Made by a program: the position numbers and the translations under genes
The notes under the pieces: generated by a model
Seen by the model: only the letters and a program-made list of their open reading frames with translations
What the model was told of the DNA's origin: nothing
Databases searched by the model: none
Assembly: GCA_945910005.1 (NCBI GenBank)
Contig: OX246749.1
Span: forward strand, 34,064,084 to 34,128,083
Direction: 5' to 3'
Source: Isoperla grammatica
Lineage: Eukaryota; Arthropoda; Insecta; Plecoptera; Perlodidae
Length of the DNA stretch: 64,000 nucleotides
Part shown: positions 1 through 11,500 of the stretch, piece after piece
Layout: every line of letters starts with the position of its first letter
Numbering within the stretch: position 1 is the stretch's first letter

Positions 1-3
1 TAC

Positions 4-42
<39 letters not shown>

Positions 43-43
43 G

Positions 44-99
<56 letters not shown>

Positions 100-103
100 G
101 AAT
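1..103. repeat. (TTA)n microsatellite
   Basis: About 100 bp of almost pure TTA/ATT triplets with one interruption near 43. Simple sequence, no coding value. The following 104-460 is AT-rich with many short ATATCG/CGATAT palindromes and a C homopolymer near 320; I see no gene in it. Confidence 0.95.
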
Positions 104-463
104 GTCAACGATAATCGCATATCGATAATATTGTATAATATCGATATTATCGCGATATGGCAAGCCATATCGCGATAATCGTACGATATTAAATTCTGGG
201 CGATATCTCGATAATCGCGGCGACTTGATTTCGTATTTGAATTTGGCGCATGCTCAACGTTAGCCGAGTGCCCTCCTTCGATGTAGCCGCAGGAAAACTA
301 TTCGCCACTACCTCCCTCCCCCCCCCCCCCACATATGACGCAACGTTCAAAAGTAGTATTAGTGCTTATTTCATAATATCGCGATAAAAATTGAAAATGC
401 AATATCGAGACGCCGATATTATCGCGATAATTTTTTTTTCCCCTCTTATGCAATGATGACCTT

Positions 464-742
464 TCAGCCATTCATTTTTCTCGCTATCCAATATAAATTA
501 GCTTCTTGATCTGGCCTGCTCTGGTTGTCAGGCAGGGAGTCGATATCACTCTTCATTGCGGCACATCTGAAAAGGTGCGCCCGGTCTTGATGTTCAAATT
601 CACATAATTTACAGGTGGCCGACTCTTTTGTGTTTTTATTGTTGTTGCGATTATCGATATGGAATTTCATATCCTTTGACCATGGTTTGACATTCCTAAT
701 TATTATTACTATAATTTTTTTATTGTCACATAGCCTAGGCAA
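464..742 (-). pseudogene. LINE reverse-transcriptase C-terminal fragment
   Basis: A 92-codon open stretch on the minus strand contains a C-x2-C...H-x3-C knuckle (CKLC, then HLFRC) followed by a conserved tail ending IARKMNG. The same motif order recurs at 26813-27040. Such knuckles are typical of the C-terminal zinc-binding region of non-LTR retrotransposon polyproteins. No RT catalytic domain is nearby, so this is a dead fragment. Family assignment is by pattern only. Confidence 0.5.
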
Positions 743-1025
743 ATTATTATACCTCGTGAATGATATTTTTTTGTAATGTATCTCATTTCGTAACTGTTTT
801 TTATAATTAATAATTTATGATGATTCATAATGATTGTTATATTCTCTTTAATATCGTTTGACGGTATACTTTTGTGTTACGCTTCCCCACAGATAGGCCT
901 TGTCACGCTTTGTGGTTTGTTTCTGAGTGAAAATGCTCATTCATTTGTATATTTCTCTATTGGTACCATTCAAACTATAAAAAAGCAAATATCTAAGCTA
1001 GTCACGTGACCTGCTTGCGTCACAG

Positions 1026-2534
1026 GTGTCCGTGAAGGGTTCCATGGCTCACATCACGGCCGAGGCGCGCGACAAGTACGGCCCCATAGAGTGCTGGTTC
1101 ACGGCCATCATGCGCAACGAGGACGACGCGACGACCTATGAGGGAGTCACAGACTACACGCGAGACGGCTACCACTTCACAGACAGCGACTTTGCCCGGG
1201 TACGATGCACCGCGGCCGAGTACCAGGAGTGAGTTGGTTGACACACTTGATACTAGAGTTAGTATCAACAGAGTTAGTATTGACGAGGGATGGTTTGTAC
1301 ATGAATTCGTAATAACCTAGTTGCTATTAACGAGGGATGTAGTAGTTATAGGTAAATTCGAAATCGAGTTGGAATTAATGAGAGATGGTAGTATTTGTAC
1401 ATGAATTCGTATTAACCTAGTTTGCATTAACGAGGGATGGTAGTATTTTTACATACATTCGAAATAGCTTAGTTCGTATTAACGAGGGGTGTAGTAGTTA
1501 TAGGTTAATTTGAATTAATCGAGATGGAATTAACGAGGGATGGTAGTATTTGTAAATGACTTCGTATTAACCTAGTTCGTATAGCACAAGACTCAATTCT
1601 AAAAATAGCCGTGTAGCCGTGTTTTGTTTTGGACAAACATTGAATATGCTCCAATCAAAGAAAGATACGACGATGCAGTTGCTTAGCAACACATTGTTTG
1701 TCCGCCTGTGATGTCACAACCACCTCAATTGAGGCTTGTGCTATTAACGAGGGATTGTATTATTTTATTTGTAGATACATTCAAATTAGCTTAGTTCGAT
1801 TTAACGAGGGACGGTAATATTTAATTATTAATACATAAATTCGAATTGATTTAATCAAGTTCGTATTATAACGAGGGATTAGAGTATTAGCTATTTGTAT
1901 TTATAAATTAATGCGATACATCCGAGTGTGTACTAACGAGGCGCGGCTCCCCATGCAGGTGGGAGGGCCACGTGGCGGGCGTGCGCACCGACACGCACGT
2001 CAGGGAACGCACCGGCTGGTCGGAGGTGCCCGACGCGTCGCTACACCTGGACGTACTCGTCATCGGATTCCACGCGATGTCGCGCGCCATGTTCTGTCGC
2101 GTGATGCCCAAGACGTACGCGTTGGTGACGGGCGAGCTAGCCGGCGTAGACATGGAAGGCTACAACGTCGTGGAGAAGGTGACCTTTTTTCTTTCTTCTT
2201 TTTTTTTTCTTTCTCTTTTTTTCTTTCTTCTTTTTTTCTTTTTCACTTTTTTATATATATATTTTTTTCCCACAATTTTTTTTCTTCATGTTCTTTCTTA
2301 TTTGCATACTTGTATTGTTATAATTTAATATGTTGAATTTCCACACTTCATTTGATTTTATTTCTTAATTATTTTTTCTTGTTCTTGATTTTATTTTATA
2401 TAATTCAGTAGTTTGTTAATTGTTTTTGTTGTTATTGTTATTTATGATTTCATTATTATTAATTGTTTGCATAGCCTAGTTCTATTTACGGTCCTCCTTT
2501 GTAAATCTGTTTGTATAACTGAATAGAAAAGACA

Positions 2535-2570
<36 letters not shown>

Positions 2571-5500
2571 ATTAATAAATAAAGGTGACGATCTCGGCGA
2601 CAAGGTTCTAGATAGAGTTATCCTCGAGATAACCATCATTGGATGATTGGAGGTTGCCATGGTGAAAACAAGTTATCCCAAGGATAAATAGTTATACCGA
2701 GACCGTATGACCCCTCGAAGATCATTCGCCATTCAATTTGTGAGAACCATTAACATTATTTTATACAAAAAAAAAAAATGTCTTATGGTCGGTTCACACA
2801 CATGTTTAAGGTTTTTTTTAAGGATTTATTGTTTAATGTTTAACATTCAACTATAGGAAAACAATGTTAGCGTTCACACACGATGCTACGGTCTAGAACC
2901 AGTGTTTAATGATTAAGAAAGTTGACCAATGTTCAACTCTTAATCACTAAACCATAAAACGTTAAACACAACCAATCAAAATCGTCAATCGTCGGTTCAA
3001 TAATGACGTCACTAGATTCTAGCCAACTGTGCAGCGACATCATCTTTGGTCTTAGCACTTTGTGTGAACACCTGATAAATCCTTAAACAAAACATTAAAC
3101 AATACATCCTTAAACAAAACATTAAACAATACATCCTTAAACAAAACCTTAAACATGTGTGTGAACCGACCATTACAAATAATTTCAATTTGATCACAAA
3201 ATCGGAATATTTCTGAATGAAAACTGTCCAGGGCAAGGCGGGCGCGTTGTTCCCGCTGCTCACGGGCTACGACGAGCTGGAGCTACCCGACGTGCGTCGC
3301 GGCCCGCTGGAGTCGGGCAAGCGCTCGCTGGACGACTTCCCGTTCCTCTGGTCGGACTTTGCGCGCGCCGGCTACGTCACCGCCTACGTCGAGGACGCTC
3401 CGCCCGAGCGCTCGCTCTTCTCCGCGCAGCTCGCCGGCTTTAGGAAGCCGCCCGTCGACCACTACATGCGACCGTTCTTCCTGGAGGCAGCGCGCAACTA
3501 CTCGCGGCATCACGACTACTGTCTGGGGAACCATCCGCGTCACAAGGTGAGTGAGCGCTGACTGCGCGACCGGTCACTCTCTCTCTCTAGGCCGTGCGGC
3601 TTTAGGAAGCAGCCCGTCGACCACTACATGCGACCGTTCTTCCTGGAGGCGGCGCGCAACTACTCGCGGCATCACGACTACTGTCTGGGGAACCATCCGC
3701 GTCACAAGGTGAGTGCGCTGACTGCGCGACCGGTCTCTCTCTCTCTCTAGGCCGCCGGCTTTAGGAAGCAGCCCGTCGACCACTACATGCGACCGTTCTT
3801 CCTGGAGGCAGCGCGCAACTACTCGCGGCATCACGACTACTGTCTGGGGAACCATCCGCGCCACAAGGTGAGTGCGCTGACTGCGCGACCGGTCGCTCTC
3901 TCTCTCTCTAGGCCGTGCGGCTTTAGGAAGCAGCCCGTCGACCACTACATGCGACCGTTCTTCCTGGAGGCGGCGCGCAACTACTCGCGGCATCACGACT
4001 ACTGTCTGGGGAACCATCCGCGTCACAAGGTGAGTGCGCTGACTGCGCGACCGGTCACTCTCTCTCTCTAGGCCGCCGGCTTTAGGAAGCAGCCCGTCGA
4101 CCACTACATGCGACCGTTCTTCCTGGAGGCAGCGCGCAACTACTCGCGCCATCACGACTACTGTCTGGGGAACCATCCGCGTCACAAGGTGAGTGCGCTG
4201 ACTGCGCGACCGGTCTCTCTCTCTTCTCCGCGCAGCTCGCCGGCTTTAGGAAGCCGCCCGTCGACCACTACATGCGACCGTTCTTCCTGGAGGCAGCGCG
4301 CAACTACTCGCGGCATCACGACTACTGTCTGGGGAACCATCCGCGCCACAAGGTGAGTGCGCTGAATGCGCGACCGGTCGCTCGCTCTTCTCGGCGCAGC
4401 TCGCCGGCTTTAAGAAGCAGCCCGTCGACCATTACATGCGACCGTTCTTCCTGGAGGCAGCGCGCAACTACTCGCGGCATCACGACTACTGTCTGGGGAA
4501 CCATCCGCGTCACAAGGTGAGTGAGCGCTGACTGCGCGACCGGTCTCTCTCTCTCTCTAGGCCGTGCGGCTTTAGGAAGCAGCCCGTTGACCACTACATG
4601 CGACCGTTCTTCCTGGAGGCGGCGCGCAACTACTCGCGGCATCACGACTACTGTCTGGGGAACCATCCGCGTCACAAGGTGAGTGAGCGCTGACTGCGCG
4701 ACCGGTCTCTCTCTCTCTCTAGGCCGTGCGGCTTTAGGAAGCAGCCCGTCGACCACTACATGCGACCGTTCTTCCTGGAGGCAGCGCGCAACTACTCGCG
4801 GCATCACGACTACTGTCTGGGGAACCATCCGCGCCACAAGGTGAGTGCGCTGAATGCGCGACCGGTCTCTCTCTCTCTCTAGGCCGTGCGGCTTTAGGAA
4901 GCAGCCCGTCGACCACTACATGCGACCGTTCTTCCTGGAGGCAGCGCGCAACTACTCGCGGCATCACGACTACTGTCTGGGGAACCATCCGCGTCACAAG
5001 GTGAGTGCGCTGACTGCGCGACCGGTCTCTCTCTCTTCTCCGCGCAGCTCGCCGGCTTTAGGAAGCAGCCCGTCGACCACTACATGCGACCGTTCTTCCT
5101 GGAGGCGGCGCGCAACTACTCGCGGCATCACGACTACTGTCTGGGGAACCACCCCCGACACAAGGTGAGTGTGCTGACTGCGCGACCGGTCGCTAGCTAC
5201 AGTAGAGTTCCGCGGGAGTTTACACCATGGCCACGCAATTCCCCCCCCGTTTTGTACACCTATAGATACGTTGAAAGATAAGCTACCCCGGGATTTCTTG
5301 TTTTGCCTAGAACGATCGGACCTCTTCGCCTTGAAGAATGTGGTGAGTGTGTTCAGTCATCTGAATTCCTCGTCTTATGCTCGAGTTTAAATGGACATGA
5401 TTGCTCGACTGGACTTTTCTCTAGGGGTGGGTACCAAGAAAACTACCTAAAAGGTTGGTGTAAACTCCCGCGCAACTCCACTGTAGGCCGCGGGCTTTAG

Positions 5501-8500
5501 GAAGCAACAACTACAGTCGGTCCGTAGCTTAGTTGAGAACAAGAAAATCAGTCGATCTTTTGTCGAGCTTGGCATTTCACAAATGATGTACACCCCCACT
5601 ACCTGGCTAGCACAAACACGAGACGGATTCTCCGAATTCATTACCGGAAGCTGTAACAGAAGCTCAACCATGCGCGCACATTTATTTGGAAACATGTCAA
5701 GTAATAGCTGCGTCCACACAACAAACAAACGATTTCATTTGATTACTTTTTGACAGTTCGGAGCCAACAAATTCAAGGAATCTGCGGTCGCACTCGGGGT
5801 GTACAAACAACACATTAATATAAATGCAGTGAAACAATTAATGGCCTGCGGCGTTCTCAGCTTTGCCTCGGACAAAGTTTACATGAAAAAACAAAGTTCT
5901 CAGAAACCACACCCGACACAACCATTAATCACAGAACAGTCCACATGTAGCAATGCTGCTCTGTGATTGGTTGTTGGGCGTATATGAGGACGAAAGGCCG
6001 AGTCGAGGAGCACACGTGATGAGGAACGACTATCATTTGACACTTGGGTTGGAATTCATAGTCTAAGGGCGCCCATCTAGGGGCGCTACATCTAGGGGCG
6101 CCCATTGTTACCACGGTAACAGTTGTTTCCATGTTATTTCCCATAAACAAAGCAAATCCCTAGCAACAATGGGTGCCCCTAGGTGTCGCTGAATATGAAT
6201 TCCAACCTTAGATTACTATTGGCCGAATGCGATTGGTAATCGTCGTTTACGTACGCGTGTGTTGCAGATAGTGATGAACTACCTGACGAGCTTCTACGAC
6301 GTCTTACGTGTTGCAGATAGTGATGAACTACCTGACGAGCTTCTACGACGTCTTACGTGTTGCAGATAGTGATGAACTACCTGACGAGCTTCTACGACGT
6401 CTTACGTGTTGCAGATAGTGATGAACTACCTGACGAGCTTCTACGACGTCTTACGTGTTGCAGATAGTGATGAACTACCTGACGAGCTTCTACGACGTCT
6501 TACGTGTTGCAGATAGTGATGAACTACCTGACGAGCTTCTACGACGTCTTACGTGTTGCAGATAGTGATGAACTACCTGACGAGCTTCTACGACGTCTTA
6601 CGTGTTGCAGATAGTGATGAACTACCTGACGAGCTTCTACGACGTCTACCGGGAACGTCCGAAGTTTGCGTTTGCCCTCTTTGAGGACCTGAACGTCAAC
6701 GACACGTTCCAGCTGATGGGTTCGGCCGACGCGGACATGGCCGAGTGGCTGGCGGAGATGAAGCGCGACAAACTGTTGCGTCAGACGGTCGTGGTGCTGC
6801 TGGGGGACCACGGACTCAGGTGCGCTCGTTGTCGCGATGTTTCCAACTCTTCTGCTCGGTTACACCATGGACTTCCAATTCATAGGTTGCACGTACGTCA
6901 CATCTTTGCGCGTGGCGGCCACATTTGTGATCAAACTTTGACGTTGCCATGGAGAAACAATTGAAGGCGGTTGTGGTAGCACACATAAACTCTTCATTAT
7001 TTAAAATCCAGCCTGCTTTTTTAATAAAATTTGATTGTGTGGTATTTTTTTTATTTTGTATTAATTATGTTTACTTTTTAAATTCTTAACCAGGCTTATT
7101 TATTAAATTTGAATAGTATTTGCCAATGATCTAGGATTGGTTCTCCTCAATTGTGTCGCAATCATGGCCGCTGTGACGTCACGTGGGAACTATGAATAGT
7201 TACTTCGTTACTGGACCTGAATCAGCTAACAAATCAATGTACCAATTAAATAGCCACGGAAGAAGGCGCGGTGGGCAGCCATTTTAGCCCCAAGTTTCGG
7301 ATTTTGACATTGTTCACATTGTTGTTGTGACTGTTGATGTGTAATTGCCTAGCGATAGGGGCTAAAATGTCCGAGAATGTCAAAAACTGGAAATGAGAAT
7401 CGCAGACGCGTATTCCAACCATGTTGCACATCCAGATAGTTGTCCATGTCCGTGGTTACACGGCATTAATTATATCCCGTACATTTTTTTTACTTTAAAC
7501 GTCTCGATTTCTATAAACCTCAAAATGTTCCGTTCGGAACGGAACATAATCTTCTTCCACTATTCTTTTCTTATACCCACATAACACGGTTCAGGGCCGG
7601 TATTTCAATGTCCAGTTAAAATCTACTTTTCAGTTAAATTGTTTTCACCATGACAACAGTCAATAGAAATACACCAAACTGGGCTTAACTGACAGTTAAA
7701 TTTACTTGGCACTTAAATTGGACATTGAAATACCGGCAGTCAGTCAAACTTATTGAATTCAAGAACAAAACAGCATCGATTAATAGAAGCTATACATTGT
7801 TGCAGTTTTTTAACAAACTGTTTTTGATTCGCTTTTTTTGTTCTTGAATTCAATAAGTTTGACGAAAGTATAGAGTCGTGTAATGTCGGCATTATGACCC
7901 TACTCATGCCAACATGTGTTTTCTAGTAAGCCAGTAGAGATAGAACTCGTGTGCTCTACGAGTCACGCCGTCTGGCACAGATTATTATTTTGGAATATCA
8001 ACTGCACTAGTTCACTGTTCCCTGCCAAAGAATTATACAAAAGTAATGCCGTATTTCGAAAGTAATTGAGGTACGACAAAGAAAAATAGGCTACCTTGTA
8101 CCTTCCCACCTCCACTGTCCCACTTAAGATTTCTCCTCCCCTTTGTGGCCCCGCACTCGCTTGCTGGACTCCACTTACGTTATGTCGGCTACCATCGTGA
8201 CCGAATCGTTCTTCCCACTGAATATTTCTCCTCCCACATGGCCCTGCCCTCCCTTGCTGGACTCCCCTTATGACGACTCCCGCGATATAGATGGACCTGA
8301 TTCGGAAGACGTCATACGACCTAAGCTGTCGAATACGTCGTTAAACACCACCAATCGCCATCGGAATTGATCTTATGACGACCCCCGCGACGAACAAAAT
8401 ACCCGATTAATTCCTAATATTCTCCCCCCCCCCTCGCAGCCTCCCTAGAGAGAAGGCGACGCTACAGGCGCAGATGGAAGAGCGCCTGCCGTTCCTCGCG

Positions 8501-11500
8501 TTCGCCTTCCCCCACTGGTTCGAGCTGAGCCACCCCATGGAGACGGACGTTCTCCGCTCCAACGCTCGCCGCCTAGTGACGCCCTATGACGTTCACGCCA
8601 CCCTCGCCGCCGTGGTTGCCATGCCCACCGAGAGGGGGGCGTCGCTGTTTGGCGCGGTGCCAGCGGAGAGGAGCTGCGAGGACGCCTTCGTACCCCCCCT
8701 CTACTGCGCCTGTCTGCGCTGGGGCCCGACCAACCAGACCCTAGCCAACATGGTGGGCCGCGCACTGATGGAGTACATCAACTGGTGAGACCGTAGATAT
8801 ATATATATAATATAGAGGTATGTGAATAGATAAACGAAAAAGTATAAATACAGTATAGAGGTCTGTGAATAGATAAACGAAAAAGTATAAATATAGTATA
8901 GAGGTCTGTGAATAGATGAACGAAAAAGTATATATATATATTATATATAGGTCTGTGAGTAGATAAACGAAAAAGTATAAATATAGTATAGAGGTATGTG
9001 AATAGATAAACGAAAAAGTATAAATATAGTATAGAGGTATGTGAATAGATAAACGAAAAAGTATATATAATAAAGAGGTATGTGAATAGATAAACGAAAA
9101 AGTATAAATATAGTATAGAGGTATGTGAATAGATAAACGAAAAAGTATATATATAATATAGAGGTATACGAATAGATAAACGAAAAAGTATAAATATAGT
9201 ATAGAGGTCTGTGAATAGATAAACGAAAAAGTATAAATATAGTATAGAGGTCTGTGAATAGATAAACGAAAAAGTATAAATATAGTATAGAGGTCTGTGA
9301 ATAGATAAATGAAAAAGTATAAATAAAGTATAGATGTCTGTGAATAGATAAACGAAAAAGTATAAATAATATACAGGTCTTTGAATAGATAAAAGAAAAA
9401 GTATATATGTATACTGGGTGAAAGAGAGGCCAAAAGGCTGATAATATGATTGGTAGAAGTATAGACCATAACAGTTAACCAGAGTGTAGCTGTGGCCTTA
9501 TAGGGCACTAGCAACACCAAAAGACAGCAATGAAACAAACTAATTGGATCGATGGACAAACAAAAAGCTGTCAAAAAACAATTTCTTCTGATTTTGGAAA
9601 ACAAAACAGAAACAAACAAATACACATACAAAACTTTCACTTAGTCGTTGTCTATCATTAAAAGTTTTAAATGGCGAGCAGTTACTATTGCTACACTTGT
9701 TTTTATTTCTATGGTTGCAATTTTATTATTTTGACAGCTGATTGTTTGTCCATCAGTTCAATTCATTTGTTCCATTGTTGTCTTTCTGTGTTGCTAGTGC
9801 CCTATACAGAGAGGAGAGAGAGAGATAGATAGATAGATAGATAATGGTCTTTATTGAAGGCGGGATTAAGGCCAGCAAGGCCATATCTTCCATCCAACCT
9901 TTGAGAGAGAGAAAAATGATCGACAAAAAAAACTGGAGATCGAGACTATATATATTTATTTATGTGACAATAGTTTTACAAAGTAGCCCAACAACCACCC
10001 ACCCCTGCGCGTGTGTCCTAGCCTCATGGATAACAACTACGCGAGAGCTCTGTGCGCTACGCTTGACCTTGACCACGTGGTCTGGTACCGGCCCCTCTCC
10101 CTCACCACCGCGCTCCGCAACGAGACAGAGGACAACAAGAGGGTGGAGATTGTCGGGGAGAAGGGGCGGAAGGGGGTGTGCTCGACGCAGTTCTCCCTGA
10201 TGGTGGTGAGGACGTCACCGGGCGGGGTAGACTTCGAGGCCTCTGTGCAGTTCACGCTGGTGGAGAGCGACCGGGGGGTGGAGGGTGTAGTGGTACAGGT
10301 GGGGGCGCATCCCTTATATTAAGGGCAGGTCTTACAATCTCCTAATAGGAAAGTTATTTGTAGCAATTAAGCTATTTGGCTGATTTCAAGGGTTTTGATT
10401 GGTGGTTGCCACGGAGAAAACAAGCTATTCCACAAATAAGTAGTTATTGGGACGTTGTAAGACTGGACCTTACTCTTTCCGGCACCGATTTCAAGTATTC
10501 AGTTCGGTGATTTTGTTAAGTACCAATAATATTTTTTCTTCAAAATTTTGGAAATGTTTTGTTATATTTTGGAATGCTTTCGAGTAAGGAATTTTCAGTG
10601 TGATATGCGTTTGATGAAAATTAGGTAAAAATACCATTTGTACCCCTTTCGGTTTCATTTGTTTCTCGATTTCATCTCGAATGAAACCAAAGTTATTAAG
10701 AAATCGAATTTCCGGGACGTTTCACACCAAACCTGTGTAAAACACTGTGTACCTAGTAGTAGTAAGTACCTGTATAACACTCGTTTAAATAAAAATCTTT
10801 CCAAAATATATTAAAAATCTGGATATTTATTTAAAATTTGGGTTTTGCTACAAATCCAAGATTTGCGGTATTGCCAAACAAAAAATTTCTTTAATACGAA
10901 ATAATCAACAATGGAGTAATTAAATCATACTCCAGTGGGTTAAGAGCGAAGGATACCTCTACGTCAAAAACCGCAGAAACTTTTCGTTTTTTAATTATAT
11001 CTCAAGATTGAAACACAAAATCAAAAATCTGAGAAACCACAGCGCTGTGGCTTGGCAAGTCCTACACACTGAATGATAAATAATAGCTAAATGTGGGCAT
11101 TTGAGAAGTAGAAGATGTTATAATCAGTAAGACTGTGATAACGATTTCCTTAAATTACTAAGGAAATCGTTATCATAGTCATACTGATTATAACGTCAAA
11201 TACATGTATCATTCAGTCTGAAGGGCTTACCAAACCACAGCGCTATGATTTCTCAGATTTTCGATTTTGTGTTTCAATCTTGAGATATAATAAAAAAACG
11301 AAAAGTTTCTGCGGTTTTTGACGTAGAGGTATCCTTCGCTCTCAAGGTGTGGTTGGGATGATGGGGTAACGTGGTTGTCTGTTGCCAGTCTGCCGACATC
11401 ACGCGACTCAACAAGGAGGACGGAGACGCCGTATCCAGCTGCATGCGCCAGAGGAAGATGGCCGACATGGAGGACCTGAGCGAGATCTGCGTCTGCCGGG

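Noticed and set aside
3574..4997. Minus-strand ORFs with repeated MVPQTVVVMPRVVARCL-like units
   Set aside because: Antisense shadow of the DUF229 exon 3 array; the plus strand encodes the conserved family sequence.
8741..9640. 299-codon minus-strand ORF rich in Ile, Tyr and Phe
   Set aside because: Generated by the AT-rich 42-bp minisatellite in DUF229 intron 5.
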